Source: Caldilineaceae bacterium
GTDB taxonomy: Bacteria > Chloroflexota > Anaerolineae > Caldilineales > Caldilineaceae
Length of the DNA stretch: 64,000 nt
NCBI GenBank assembly: GCA_022823185.1
Contig: JAJDXQ010000046.1
Coordinates: 186,001-250,000, forward strand
Reading direction: 5' to 3'
Below the pieces are notes generated by a model. It was not told where the DNA came from and searched no databases. It worked only from the letters and a program-made list of their open reading frames with translations. Within the stretch, counting starts at the first letter, position 1. Each line of letters opens with the position of its first letter. Positions 35,263 to 43,564 of the stretch are shown here, piece after piece. The position numbers and the translations under genes are program-made.

Positions 35263-37611
35263 ATGGCAAGTAGAGAAACTCCGACACAGCCCCACGTTCA
35301 TGTTGCCAGGTTGATGGATCACCGCAATCCGCGGGCCGCCCACTTGGAAATTGTCGAGCCGGCGCGGGGAGACGGGCGCGCGGCCAGAGGCAGTCTGTAC
35401 ATACTGATTGAGCTGATCGGCAGCAGCCCGGTCAGCAGTCATGCCGTGCGTGAGATGCAGTCGGCGGTGACGCTGACGTATTACTCTGCCGGCGGTCCTG
35501 TCAGCCAGGTGTTGAGGCAGGCGGTTACGAAGGCGCATGAAGTCTTGCGGAATATGAACCGGAGCAGCCCGGACATTGATTTGCAGGCCGGGATCATCTG
35601 CGCCGCCTTCGTCCAGGGGCACTTGGCGATTGCCTCGGCCGGTCCTCCGGTTGCGTTCGTGGCGACGGAAGAGCGGCTGGACCAGTTTCCGCTTGACGAA
35701 GAGCGCTACGCGGGCAACATCGGCAATGAGCTGGATCCGGGCATCCACACATACAGGCACGTTTTGAGCGAGGGTGACGCGCTCTTTTTGGGTGAGAGCG
35801 AGTGGATTCTGCAGTCTGACGTCCGGACGATAGGCGGCGCGGTGGTCAGCGCTTCTGTGAGCAATATGCAGGATATGGTGGCGCATCTGCGTGAGCAGGG
35901 CGACAACACGCCGTTGCTGGGACTGCTGCTGGTGTATTCGGATGAAGAGCGGGAGGCGGAGGCGGACGCGGGGATGGGTCTCCCGACAGCGGTAGGCGCC
36001 GCGCCGCCGGTTCACGATGTGCCGGCGGAGGGGCGTTTCGCGAGCGGACCTGCCTTCTCTGAAAGAGGGGATGGGCCCGCGCTGAATCTGCCGAGCGCAG
36101 AAACGATGCAACATCAGTTGGCTGTACCTGTCCCCCCGCGTCCGAGCGTGAAGGTTCCGTGGCACAGGGGCGCGCTTCGTATCCTTCGCCGCCCTTCGGG
36201 GTGGGTTTCCAGTTTGCTTCACGGCCTGTTGCCAGAGCGAAAGCCGGGAAGGGGGGACGAGGCGGCCCGGGACGTTGCGGCGCAGCCTGAGGCAGAGCCT
36301 ACGCCGTTGGGGCAGGCCGATGAGATCGCGAGCGACTTCTCTGGTTTGCCTGAGGAGGCGCCCCCGCAGAGCCAGGGTGAGGAGCGCGTCCAATTGCCTG
36401 CGCTGCCAAGCTATGCGCCGCCGGCGCCGTCACAGGGGAACCGGCGCAGGCTGATCATTGCGATCGCGGTTCTGCTTCCGTTGCTCACGTCGGCTGTTGT
36501 GGGGGCCGCTTTCTTACGCGAGGGGAGTATCAATCAGGAAGAGGGTCTGCAGCTGGTTGAGTTGGCGGACAGCAAGTTGCTCGAAGTCCAACAGGCGCTG
36601 TCGGTGGAAGACAGGACGACTGCGCGGGCCTCTTTGAGCGAAGCGCAGCGTTTTCTGGACGAGGCGATCGTGTTGATTGGCGTGACCGACCGGATCCAGG
36701 AGCTTTCGGAGGTTATTTCCACTGAGCTTCAGGAGCTGCTGCAGGTCCGGGCGCTCTATTCGCTGGATGTGCCCTTGTTGGCGTATGGGGCGGACGCCGA
36801 ACCTCAGCGGGTGGTGGTGTCCAACCAGGACATCTATGTGTTTGACGCGGCCAGGCAGGCAATTCTGCACTATCGCACAAATTCGGAACGCACGCTCCTG
36901 GAAGAGGACAGCGGCGTGATATTGCAGGAGGGGGACACTGTATCGGGGATCACAGTGGGCCGACTCGTGGACATTGCCTGGCAGCCGCGCATAGCCGGAT
37001 TTGCCGACAAGGCAAGCCTCCTTGTTTTGGATCGCAACAACAATGTTTTCCGATACAATCGCCTGGATGGGGCGATGCATCTGGCTTTACGGGAGCAGAG
37101 CACGCTTGAAAGCGTAGGGCAGCTGGGCGTCTACAACGGTCGCTTGTATCTTGCCGACGAAGGTTCGGACCAGATTTATCGCTATTCGCCGGCCGGCCTG
37201 GCGTATGATGATCCGCCAACGGCGTGGTTCAGCGAGCAGATACGGGGCGATCTCGCCGGGCTGATCGCGCTGGGAATCGATGGGGATATCTGGCTGCTCA
37301 GCGAAGACGGGACGTTGCTGCGTTTCCGTGAAGGCCAGCAGCTTCCATTCAGCCTGGAGCGGATTCCGGGGCTGGGCGGTCTCATCGTTGACTTTTCGAT
37401 GGCGGAACACTCGGACGGCATGCTCTACCTGGCTGACGCAACGGAAGAGCGCATTCTGGTGTTTGACAAGGAAGGGCGTTATATTCAGCAGTATGTCGAC
37501 GCGGAGGACATGGCGCTGGCCGGGTTGAGGGGCCTGTTTCTGGACGAAGTCACCGGCATCCTCTACATCCTGACGAAGTCGGGTCTTTACGCACATCCGT
37601 TGCCCCGTTGA
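35263..37611 (+). CDS. PP2C-like membrane protein with C-terminal beta-propeller
   Basis: 782 residues. The N-terminal 220 residues resemble a divergent PP2C/SpoIIE-type phosphatase: AGIICAAFVQGHLAIASAGPPVAFV and VLSEGDALFLGESEW. A Pro/Glu-rich linker is followed by one transmembrane helix at about 397-418 (LIIAIAVLLPLLTSAVVGAAFL). The outside part is helical, then an NHL-like propeller (GVYNGRLYLADEGSDQIYRY, GMLYLADATEERILVFDKEG). A cytoplasmic phosphatase linked to an external sensor is a plausible reading, but key PP2C metal Asp residues are not clear. ATG 35263 lacks a ribosome-binding site; ATG 35314 is an alternative. Confidence 0.75.
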   Translation: MASRETPTQPHVHVARLMDHRNPRAAHLEIVEPARGDGRAARGSLYILIELIGSSPVSSHAVREMQSAVTLTYYSAGGPVSQVLRQAVTKAHEVLRNMNRSSPDIDLQAGIICAAFVQGHLAIASAGPPVAFVATEERLDQFPLDEERYAGNIGNELDPGIHTYRHVLSEGDALFLGESEWILQSDVRTIGGAVVSASVSNMQDMVAHLREQGDNTPLLGLLLVYSDEEREAEADAGMGLPTAVGAAPPVHDVPAEGRFASGPAFSERGDGPALNLPSAETMQHQLAVPVPPRPSVKVPWHRGALRILRRPSGWVSSLLHGLLPERKPGRGDEAARDVAAQPEAEPTPLGQADEIASDFSGLPEEAPPQSQGEERVQLPALPSYAPPAPSQGNRRRLIIAIAVLLPLLTSAVVGAAFLREGSINQEEGLQLVELADSKLLEVQQALSVEDRTTARASLSEAQRFLDEAIVLIGVTDRIQELSEVISTELQELLQVRALYSLDVPLLAYGADAEPQRVVVSNQDIYVFDAARQAILHYRTNSERTLLEEDSGVILQEGDTVSGITVGRLVDIAWQPRIAGFADKASLLVLDRNNNVFRYNRLDGAMHLALREQSTLESVGQLGVYNGRLYLADEGSDQIYRYSPAGLAYDDPPTAWFSEQIRGDLAGLIALGIDGDIWLLSEDGTLLRFREGQQLPFSLERIPGLGGLIVDFSMAEHSDGMLYLADATEERILVFDKEGRYIQQYVDAEDMALAGLRGLFLDEVTGILYILTKSGLYAHPLPR

Positions 37612-37750
37612 CACACATGACACATGGACGACAAGGGGCATGGTTGGGGCGCGCGGGCAGTAGGTTCGCGGCGGGCGCGGTTGTCTTCAGTAGGATGCGG
37701 TAGCTGCGGGAACATGTGTTGCCAGAGATTCATTAGGACACCAATAACGG

Positions 37751-37759
37751 TGCTATAAT
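37751..37759 (+). promoter_or_regulatory. Extended -10 promoter, probably leaderless LCP mRNA
   Basis: TG-C-TATAAT; the hexamer is 37754-37759. Only 9 nt separate it from the ATG at 37769, and no Shine-Dalgarno exists, so transcription would start 2-3 nt before or at the start codon. Confidence 0.7.
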
Positions 37760-37768
37760 ACCGGCATT

Positions 37769-39346
37769 ATGTCAGAGTACGGTAATTCATCTGCCCAATC
37801 TGAAATGCCTGACGCAGGGGAACGATTTGGCGTCAGATGGTGGGGCAGAAGTACGGCTATTGCACTGGCGGGGCTGTTCGCTGTCCTTGTTTTGATCGGC
37901 GCGTTTCTGGCAGGAAGCGCGCTTGGCAATCGCGCGCGGGAATATGCCCTGCACAGCAGGATCGGCGACATCGCCGCGGATCTCCCCACTCTACCGAAGC
38001 CGAGCGCCGAAGGTGAAGTCGCGGCGGCCCAGGAGGTTCCTGGTTCGCAAGGCGGCGGATTCGAGCGCGAATCCGCGGATGTCGACCAATCGGACAGCCA
38101 GATCAACATATTGCTGTTGGGTTCTGACGAGCGAATCGACGGCGACGAACCGCCGCGCACCGATACGATGCTGCTCGTCACGCTGGATCTCCGGCGCAAG
38201 ACAGCCGGGATGATATCGCTGCCGCGGGACCTTTGGGTGCCGATCCCCAGCTATAACCTGACTTCGAAGATCAATACTGCCTTCGCCATCGGTGAGCAGC
38301 GCGGTTACGAGTTCGGGGGCGCACAGCTGGCAAAGGATACGGTCAGCAGCTTTATCGGGCAGCCGGTCCAGTACTTTGTGCAGGCCGATTTTAACGGTTT
38401 TGTCCGCTTCATCGACGAGATCGGCGGTGTAACGGTCAATGTGCCGCAGACGATTCATGATTCGGAGTATCCGACGGCTGATTACGGCTTTCAGACGTTT
38501 TATCTGGAGGCTGGACTGCGGACTCTTGACGGCCAGACCGCATTGAAGTACGCGCGGACGCGCAATATGGATAGCGACTATGGGCGGGCAGCCAGGCAGC
38601 AGCAGTTGATCAGCGCAATCGTGGACAAGGTGTTTTCTGCGGACATGGTGCCGACGTTGATTGCCAGGGCGCCGCAGCTTGTGAACTCCACGTGGGGAAG
38701 CGTGCGGACCGACATGCCGCTGGCTACGGCGGCTGAAATCGCATCCTATGTCCGCTCGAACTCGTTCGAGTTGCGTACGCTGGTTCTGGATGACAGATAC
38801 GGGGAGGAGACGTACAGCGAGAACGGCGCATGGATTCTGCTGCCGAACCGTGATTTGATCCGTCCTGAACTTAAGGCCTTCTTCAGTCCGGAGGTTGCGC
38901 CGAACGGCGCGGCGGCCGCGGCGGCTTCGCCGGTAGAGCCGCTGTCACCCGTTCAGCCTGCGCCGCGAGGGGCCAGAGAGGCTGACTCGACAGAGCTTCT
39001 GGCGGCGGAAATTGGCGCCAACGTACGCGTGATGGCGGCGAGAGAGGCTCGGCTGGAAATCCTCAACGGCACGGACCGCCCGGGCGTGGCGGCGCAGGCG
39101 CGGCGGCATCTTGAAGCGAATGGCTGGCGCGTGGTTGCGATAGGGGATGCCGACCGCAGCGACTACCAACGCACTCTTCTGGTCAACTACAATACTGACG
39201 AAACGCTTGTGCGGGAGTTGGGCCGCCAACTCAATCTGACCGCATCCCTCTATTCGATTCCAGGCTTGCTCATCCCGGAATCGACCGATCTGCGCATCGT
39301 GATTGGCGAAGATTTTCTCAGCAGCATTGGCGTCGAAAGCCAGTAG
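37769..39346 (+). CDS. LytR-CpsA-Psr family protein with LytR_C domain
   Basis: 525 residues. One N-terminal membrane helix (about 28-50) is followed by the LCP domain from about 110. It has INILLLGSDER, PPRTDTMLLVTLD, MISLPRDLWVPIP and KYARTRNMDSDYGRAARQQ, whose Arg/Asp residues bind the pyrophosphate of polyprenyl-linked glycans. A LytR_C domain (LEILNGTDRPGVAAQARRHLEANGW) ends it. Family members transfer polymers such as teichoic acids or capsule to peptidoglycan. No ribosome-binding site: see the promoter entry. Confidence 0.93.
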   Translation: MSEYGNSSAQSEMPDAGERFGVRWWGRSTAIALAGLFAVLVLIGAFLAGSALGNRAREYALHSRIGDIAADLPTLPKPSAEGEVAAAQEVPGSQGGGFERESADVDQSDSQINILLLGSDERIDGDEPPRTDTMLLVTLDLRRKTAGMISLPRDLWVPIPSYNLTSKINTAFAIGEQRGYEFGGAQLAKDTVSSFIGQPVQYFVQADFNGFVRFIDEIGGVTVNVPQTIHDSEYPTADYGFQTFYLEAGLRTLDGQTALKYARTRNMDSDYGRAARQQQLISAIVDKVFSADMVPTLIARAPQLVNSTWGSVRTDMPLATAAEIASYVRSNSFELRTLVLDDRYGEETYSENGAWILLPNRDLIRPELKAFFSPEVAPNGAAAAAASPVEPLSPVQPAPRGAREADSTELLAAEIGANVRVMAAREARLEILNGTDRPGVAAQARRHLEANGWRVVAIGDADRSDYQRTLLVNYNTDETLVRELGRQLNLTASLYSIPGLLIPESTDLRIVIGEDFLSSIGVESQ

Positions 39347-39399
39347 CGTTTTCACCTCGCTTAAGGCGGGTTCCTCTTCTACTTGTTGGGCACCCACAG

Positions 39400-40170
39400 A
39401 TGGGCGAAATCTTTTTTGGCGCGCGTCGGTTTGACGCCAAGCTGGTCGCCTTCGACAAAGACGGGACCCTCTTCGATTTTGGCGCCAGTTGGCGTCCCGC
39501 TTTTTTGAAAGCCCTGGACAGTCTGCTTGCGCCGTTCCCCCAGCCCGCGGCGTTGCGTCGCGCGCTCTGCCGCGCGCTGGGCTATGACGCTGGCAGCGGG
39601 GCATTCAGCGAGCACGGTCCATTTGCGACGGCGACCGGCGAAGCCATCATTCAAGCGGCGGCGACGGCGCTCTTTCAAGAGTCGGCGATACGTTTAATGC
39701 GGCATGAATGCGAGCGGATGGTCAGAGACAGGTTTGCGCCGGTTGTGGCGGAGTGGGCTGCGCTGGCTCCGGCGGCGGACCTGGCAAGGCTCTTTGGTGG
39801 GCTACACAAAAGCGGAGTCAGGATCGCGTTGATCACCAGTGATGACAGCGGACCGACGAAAGCTGCTCTGGACAGGCAGGGCCTTGCGCGCCTGGTTGAC
39901 TTTGTCGCCTGCGGAGACGGGCCATTTCGTCACAAGCCGGCGCCGGACGCGCTGCTGGGGGCGTCGAAAGCGCTTGGCGTGCCATTGCGCCAGGCTGCCA
40001 TGGTTGGGGATACGGCGGTGGACCTGCAGATGGCGCGAGCGGCAGGAGCCGGACTGGCGGTGGGCGTGTTGACGGGGGTGGGCAGCAGGGAAACGCTGGC
40101 CCCCCTTGCCGACGTGGTCCTCGCTTCGATCGCTGAAATCCGGGCGGAGCCTATTCGGCGGCGTAGCTGA
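39400..40170 (+). CDS. HAD-superfamily hydrolase (phosphoglycolate phosphatase-like)
   Basis: 256 residues. Motif I is FDKDGTLFDFG (nucleophile Asp near 19), motif II LITSDDSG, motif III Lys in RHKPAPDALL, motif IV GDTAVDLQMA. A helical cap lies between motifs I and II. A phosphatase of small phosphorylated metabolites; substrate unknown. Its last 20 bp overlap the 3' end of the convergent YigZ gene. Start ATG 39400 fits; no strong ribosome-binding site. Confidence 0.88.
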   Translation: MGEIFFGARRFDAKLVAFDKDGTLFDFGASWRPAFLKALDSLLAPFPQPAALRRALCRALGYDAGSGAFSEHGPFATATGEAIIQAAATALFQESAIRLMRHECERMVRDRFAPVVAEWAALAPAADLARLFGGLHKSGVRIALITSDDSGPTKAALDRQGLARLVDFVACGDGPFRHKPAPDALLGASKALGVPLRQAAMVGDTAVDLQMARAAGAGLAVGVLTGVGSRETLAPLADVVLASIAEIRAEPIRRRS

Positions 40171-40771
40171 CCACGTTGCCCTGCCCATTGGTGAGATCGG
40201 CGATTCGGCGTGTGAAGGGCTCCAGGTTCCTGGCCGGCATCTGCAGGCGGTAGGTCACCGTGTCGGTGAACCAGGAGTCCAGGATCTCGGCCGAAAAGTC
40301 GGGCAGCATCCGCAAGAAGAGGGTGACGTCACTGTAGCCGATCAGGGCCTCCACGACGACCATCGGAGTCTTCTCAATCTGCGGCAAGGTCTGCAGCGCC
40401 GTTTTGACGCCCCCGCTGTAGGCTCTCACCAATCCTCCCTTGCCAAGCTTTACGCCCCCAAAATAACGGGTTACGACGGCGACAATATCGCCGATACCGC
40501 AGTGGAGAAGCACTGTGAGCATTGGCCGACCGGCGGTGCCGTGGGGTTCGCCGTCGTCGCTCATTCCGGCCTGCGCGGACGAGCCTGGCGGGCCGACGAC
40601 GTATGCCCAGCAGTTGTGGTTGGCCGTGTCGTGCTCTTCGCGCACTGCCTTGATGAAGGCTCTCGCCTCTTCGACTGTGGCCGCGGCGCCGAGCGTGGTG
40701 ATGAAGTGGCTGCGGCGGATCTTCTCGTCGACCCTGTGCCGGGAGGCGGGAACCGGGTACTCCTGGTCCAT
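40151..40771 (-). CDS. YigZ/IMPACT family protein (UPF0029)
   Basis: 206 residues. Conserved IMPACT domain: KIRRSHFITTLG, NHNCWAYVVG, SDDGEPHGTAGRPML and TRYFGGVKLGKGGLVRAY. A C-terminal DUF1949-like domain follows. Function in bacteria is not settled; links to translation control have been proposed for the eukaryotic relatives. Convergent 20-bp overlap with the HAD gene. Confidence 0.93.
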   Translation of the reverse strand: MDQEYPVPASRHRVDEKIRRSHFITTLGAAATVEEARAFIKAVREEHDTANHNCWAYVVGPPGSSAQAGMSDDGEPHGTAGRPMLTVLLHCGIGDIVAVVTRYFGGVKLGKGGLVRAYSGGVKTALQTLPQIEKTPMVVVEALIGYSDVTLFLRMLPDFSAEILDSWFTDTVTYRLQMPARNLEPFTRRIADLTNGQGNVVSYAAE

Positions 40772-41007
40772 TCTTGTCCCCTGCGATCGTTAACTTGCCG
40801 AGGAATGCCGCTGCCGCCGGCTTAACTCGGAGGCGGCGGTTGAGCGGGCAGTCTACAGATTGGGAAGGTTGGCGCCTTTCGGGCCGCCATGGAAAGGCCC
40901 GGCTTCTCGTGAAAGAGCCTGCGCCTTCGCACGGGTGATGAGCGGCGGTCGAAATGGCCTAAGGATTGCACTGGGCCGATCCGGACAGGATCCACCGCCA
41001 CGTGCCC

Positions 41008-42435
41008 TCAGTTCGAGACGGCCGGTTCTGGCGTTGCCACAGGCTGCGGATGGTTTTCGACCTGGCTGGTCCATTCGGCGACGGCGCGCTTGAAGCGTTT
41101 CCAAAGGATGAAGGCGTTGATCGGCGATGTCAGGAGGAAGACTCCCCAAACGTGAGCGATCTGGCCGTTGAAATAGTTTACGGCCAGCCAGGCGATCGCC
41201 ATGGTGGCCCAGAGGCTGGCTGAATTTACACGCAGCGGGAAGTTGGTGTTTCCCATGCCGCGCAGCGCGCCGGACTGCACGAACAGGACAGCCCAGAACG
41301 GTTGCGCCAGGGCGACGACCTGAATGGCATTGACGCCGTCACGGAGGACGGTTTCATCCTGGCTGAAGAGAGCCATGATGGGCTCGGCGAGCAGGTAGGA
41401 GACGACGCCCATCGCCGCCATCCAGGCGGCAGCCCAACGGGTGGCGATCGCGGCCGCTTCCGCGCCCTCCTCCGGTTTTCTTGCGCCGAAAGACTGACCG
41501 ACGAGGGCCGTCGCTGCGATGGCAAAGCCGAAACCGGGCAGAAAGGACAGGGACAGGATGTTGAACGCGATGCGGTGGGAGGCCAGGGCCGCAGTCCCCA
41601 GCGAGGCAACGATCGCCGTCATTGCGGTGAATGCCGCCGAAATGAGCAGCTGTTCCAGGGCCGCGGGCACTCCAATACGCATGACGGAGGATGCCACGCT
41701 GAATTCGGGCAGCCAGTTGCTTCTGCCCGCAATGGAGACGCCTTGACGGCCGCGCCACATTACGATCAGAAGCAGGATGGCCGCGAGCAGACGGGAGAGG
41801 AAGGTTCCCCAGGCGCTCCCGACTGCGCCGAGACCGGGCAGGCCGGCGACGCCGAAGATGAGGCCGTAGGTCAGGAAGACGTTGACGAAATTGGCGAGCG
41901 CTGTGACGCGCATGGGGGTCTGTGAATCGCCCAGGCCGCGCAGCGCGCCGCCCCCGATCATCAGCACGATGAGAACGACGACGGTTGCCATCGTGACCTG
42001 CAGGTACTCCTTGGCGATTTGGGCCACGTCGGGTTCAACGCCGAAGAGGGCGATCACCTGCCCTGAAAGGAAGAAGCCGGTGAGGGCGAGGGGGAGCGAC
42101 AGAAGGATGCTCCAGATGATGGATTGGCGAGCAAGCCGCGCGGCTTGTTCAAGATTTCCGGCTCCGAATGCCTGGGCTACGAGGACGCTGCTGCCAACGC
42201 TGAGGGCGCCGAGCGCGGCGATGATGAAAAACATGACCTGGGCTGAGGCGCCGACACCGGCGATAGCGGCTGTGCTCAGCTGAGCGACCATCCAGGTGTC
42301 GACGACCATCAACATCGTTTCCAGGAAACTTTCGCCGATGACGGGCCAGGCCAGATTGAAGACCCGCTTTTGGGCCGTGGGGCGCGCTGCCTCCTCTGTG
42401 CCGGCGGTCGCGACGCCGGCGGTCGATTCACTCAT
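41008..42435 (-). CDS. MATE-family efflux transporter
   Basis: 475 residues from ATG 42435, with AAGAGGAA about 9 nt upstream. Twelve hydrophobic segments in two homologous halves. The N-terminal half has NLAWPVIGESFLETMLMVVDTWMV, the C-terminal half GVPAALEQLLISAAFTAM. Probably a Na+ or H+ coupled exporter of the NorM/DinF type. Cargo cannot be told. Single gene between YigZ and GNAT genes. Confidence 0.92.
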   Translation of the reverse strand: MSESTAGVATAGTEEAARPTAQKRVFNLAWPVIGESFLETMLMVVDTWMVAQLSTAAIAGVGASAQVMFFIIAALGALSVGSSVLVAQAFGAGNLEQAARLARQSIIWSILLSLPLALTGFFLSGQVIALFGVEPDVAQIAKEYLQVTMATVVVLIVLMIGGGALRGLGDSQTPMRVTALANFVNVFLTYGLIFGVAGLPGLGAVGSAWGTFLSRLLAAILLLIVMWRGRQGVSIAGRSNWLPEFSVASSVMRIGVPAALEQLLISAAFTAMTAIVASLGTAALASHRIAFNILSLSFLPGFGFAIAATALVGQSFGARKPEEGAEAAAIATRWAAAWMAAMGVVSYLLAEPIMALFSQDETVLRDGVNAIQVVALAQPFWAVLFVQSGALRGMGNTNFPLRVNSASLWATMAIAWLAVNYFNGQIAHVWGVFLLTSPINAFILWKRFKRAVAEWTSQVENHPQPVATPEPAVSN

Positions 42436-42551
42436 CCTCGTGTTCCTCTTAGAACGATCCAATGATCAGATGAAACCGCACTGAAAAACAGTGTAACAGA
42501 CTGTTGGGTGGTCCGCATTTTTCGGGCTCTGCGAATGTGCGTCGGCCCGGC

Positions 42552-43337
42552 TCAGCTTTCGGCAGACCAGAAGAATTCTTCCTCCTGGAAACCTGTTTCG
42601 AAACCCAATTTTCGGTAGAGGTCAGTGGCGTCGCGCGTCTGCAAGCCGGCATGGAAGAAGCCCTCCTGGCGGGCTTGCGCGAGCAGATGGCGAATGAGCG
42701 CGCTGGCATAGCCTCTGCCGCGGTATGCGGGAAGGGTCGAAACGTCGTAGATACCCGCGATGCCGCCGGCGAGCACAAGCGTAGCGGAGGCGACTGTATC
42801 CCGCTCGACCTGGCCGATGAAGTTCCTGACAGAGGCACTCCGGCCAAAGCCGTGGCGGCGGTAGGCGTCGTACCAGGGCTGCGCGGCGCGTTGCGTTGTG
42901 CCAAAGCCCAGTGCCGATGCGGTCCACCAGGCGCGCAGGTCCGGTTTGTTCCGGACGCGCCTCACGCGAAGGCGAGAGGTATGGGAACGTGCGGGAAGAT
43001 GTTGGAGGCGGCAGAACATCCAGTGGTCCCCCGTTCCGGTTTGCAGGCCCCGGCTGGCCAGCCGGCGGCGGAGGTCTGGGGGCCGGTCCTGGGGAAAGAG
43101 CAGCCAGCGCACGCCTCCTGTGTAGCGGGCGATAACTGCCAGCAGGGCGTCAATGTCTTGATCCGTCGCAGTTTGGGATAGATTGGCCCTCAGGATGTGG
43201 TTTCCCGGCGGCCCATTGGCGATGATCCAGGCTGCGTCGCTTTCGACGTGAACACGGATTCCGTGCTGGCCGTGGAACAGATGGAAATACTCGATGTAGT
43301 TTTGTCGCAGCGCTTCAATCAGCCAGGATTGGGTCAT
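42552..43337 (-). CDS. GNAT-family N-acetyltransferase
   Basis: 261 residues. The C-terminal third is a GNAT fold with the acetyl-CoA loop GIYDVSTLPAYRGRGYASALIRHLL (Q/RxxGxG/A form RGRGYA). The N-terminal part looks like a degenerate second GNAT domain, giving a two-domain enzyme. Acceptor unknown. Divergent from the lipoprotein gene. Confidence 0.82.
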   Translation of the reverse strand: MTQSWLIEALRQNYIEYFHLFHGQHGIRVHVESDAAWIIANGPPGNHILRANLSQTATDQDIDALLAVIARYTGGVRWLLFPQDRPPDLRRRLASRGLQTGTGDHWMFCRLQHLPARSHTSRLRVRRVRNKPDLRAWWTASALGFGTTQRAAQPWYDAYRRHGFGRSASVRNFIGQVERDTVASATLVLAGGIAGIYDVSTLPAYRGRGYASALIRHLLAQARQEGFFHAGLQTRDATDLYRKLGFETGFQEEEFFWSAES

Positions 43338-43441
43338 TTGCGGAGGTGGAGGCGTAGCGGGCAGACGGCCGCGGTTGCGCTTGATGACGCCTGTAGGTTT
43401 TGACGACGAGAGAGGAGGGGAGGTTCCCCTGGGTTGGACGC

Positions 43442-43470
43442 TTGAAGACGAGTATATTTCGTGATATAGT
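43442..43470 (+). promoter_or_regulatory. Promoter of the duplicated lipoprotein gene
   Basis: -35 TTGAAG (43442-43447), 17-bp spacer, -10 TATAGT (43465-43470) with TG extension at 43462. The leader to the start codon is about 90 nt. Confidence 0.7.
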
Positions 43471-43564
43471 CAGCCGAAAGCACGGGCTTCGCAAACTGGC
43501 GGGGATGCCCTCGCCGAATTTCCCGAAATCTCGGCATCAGATTGGCTGTGTGAAGGAGTATACA

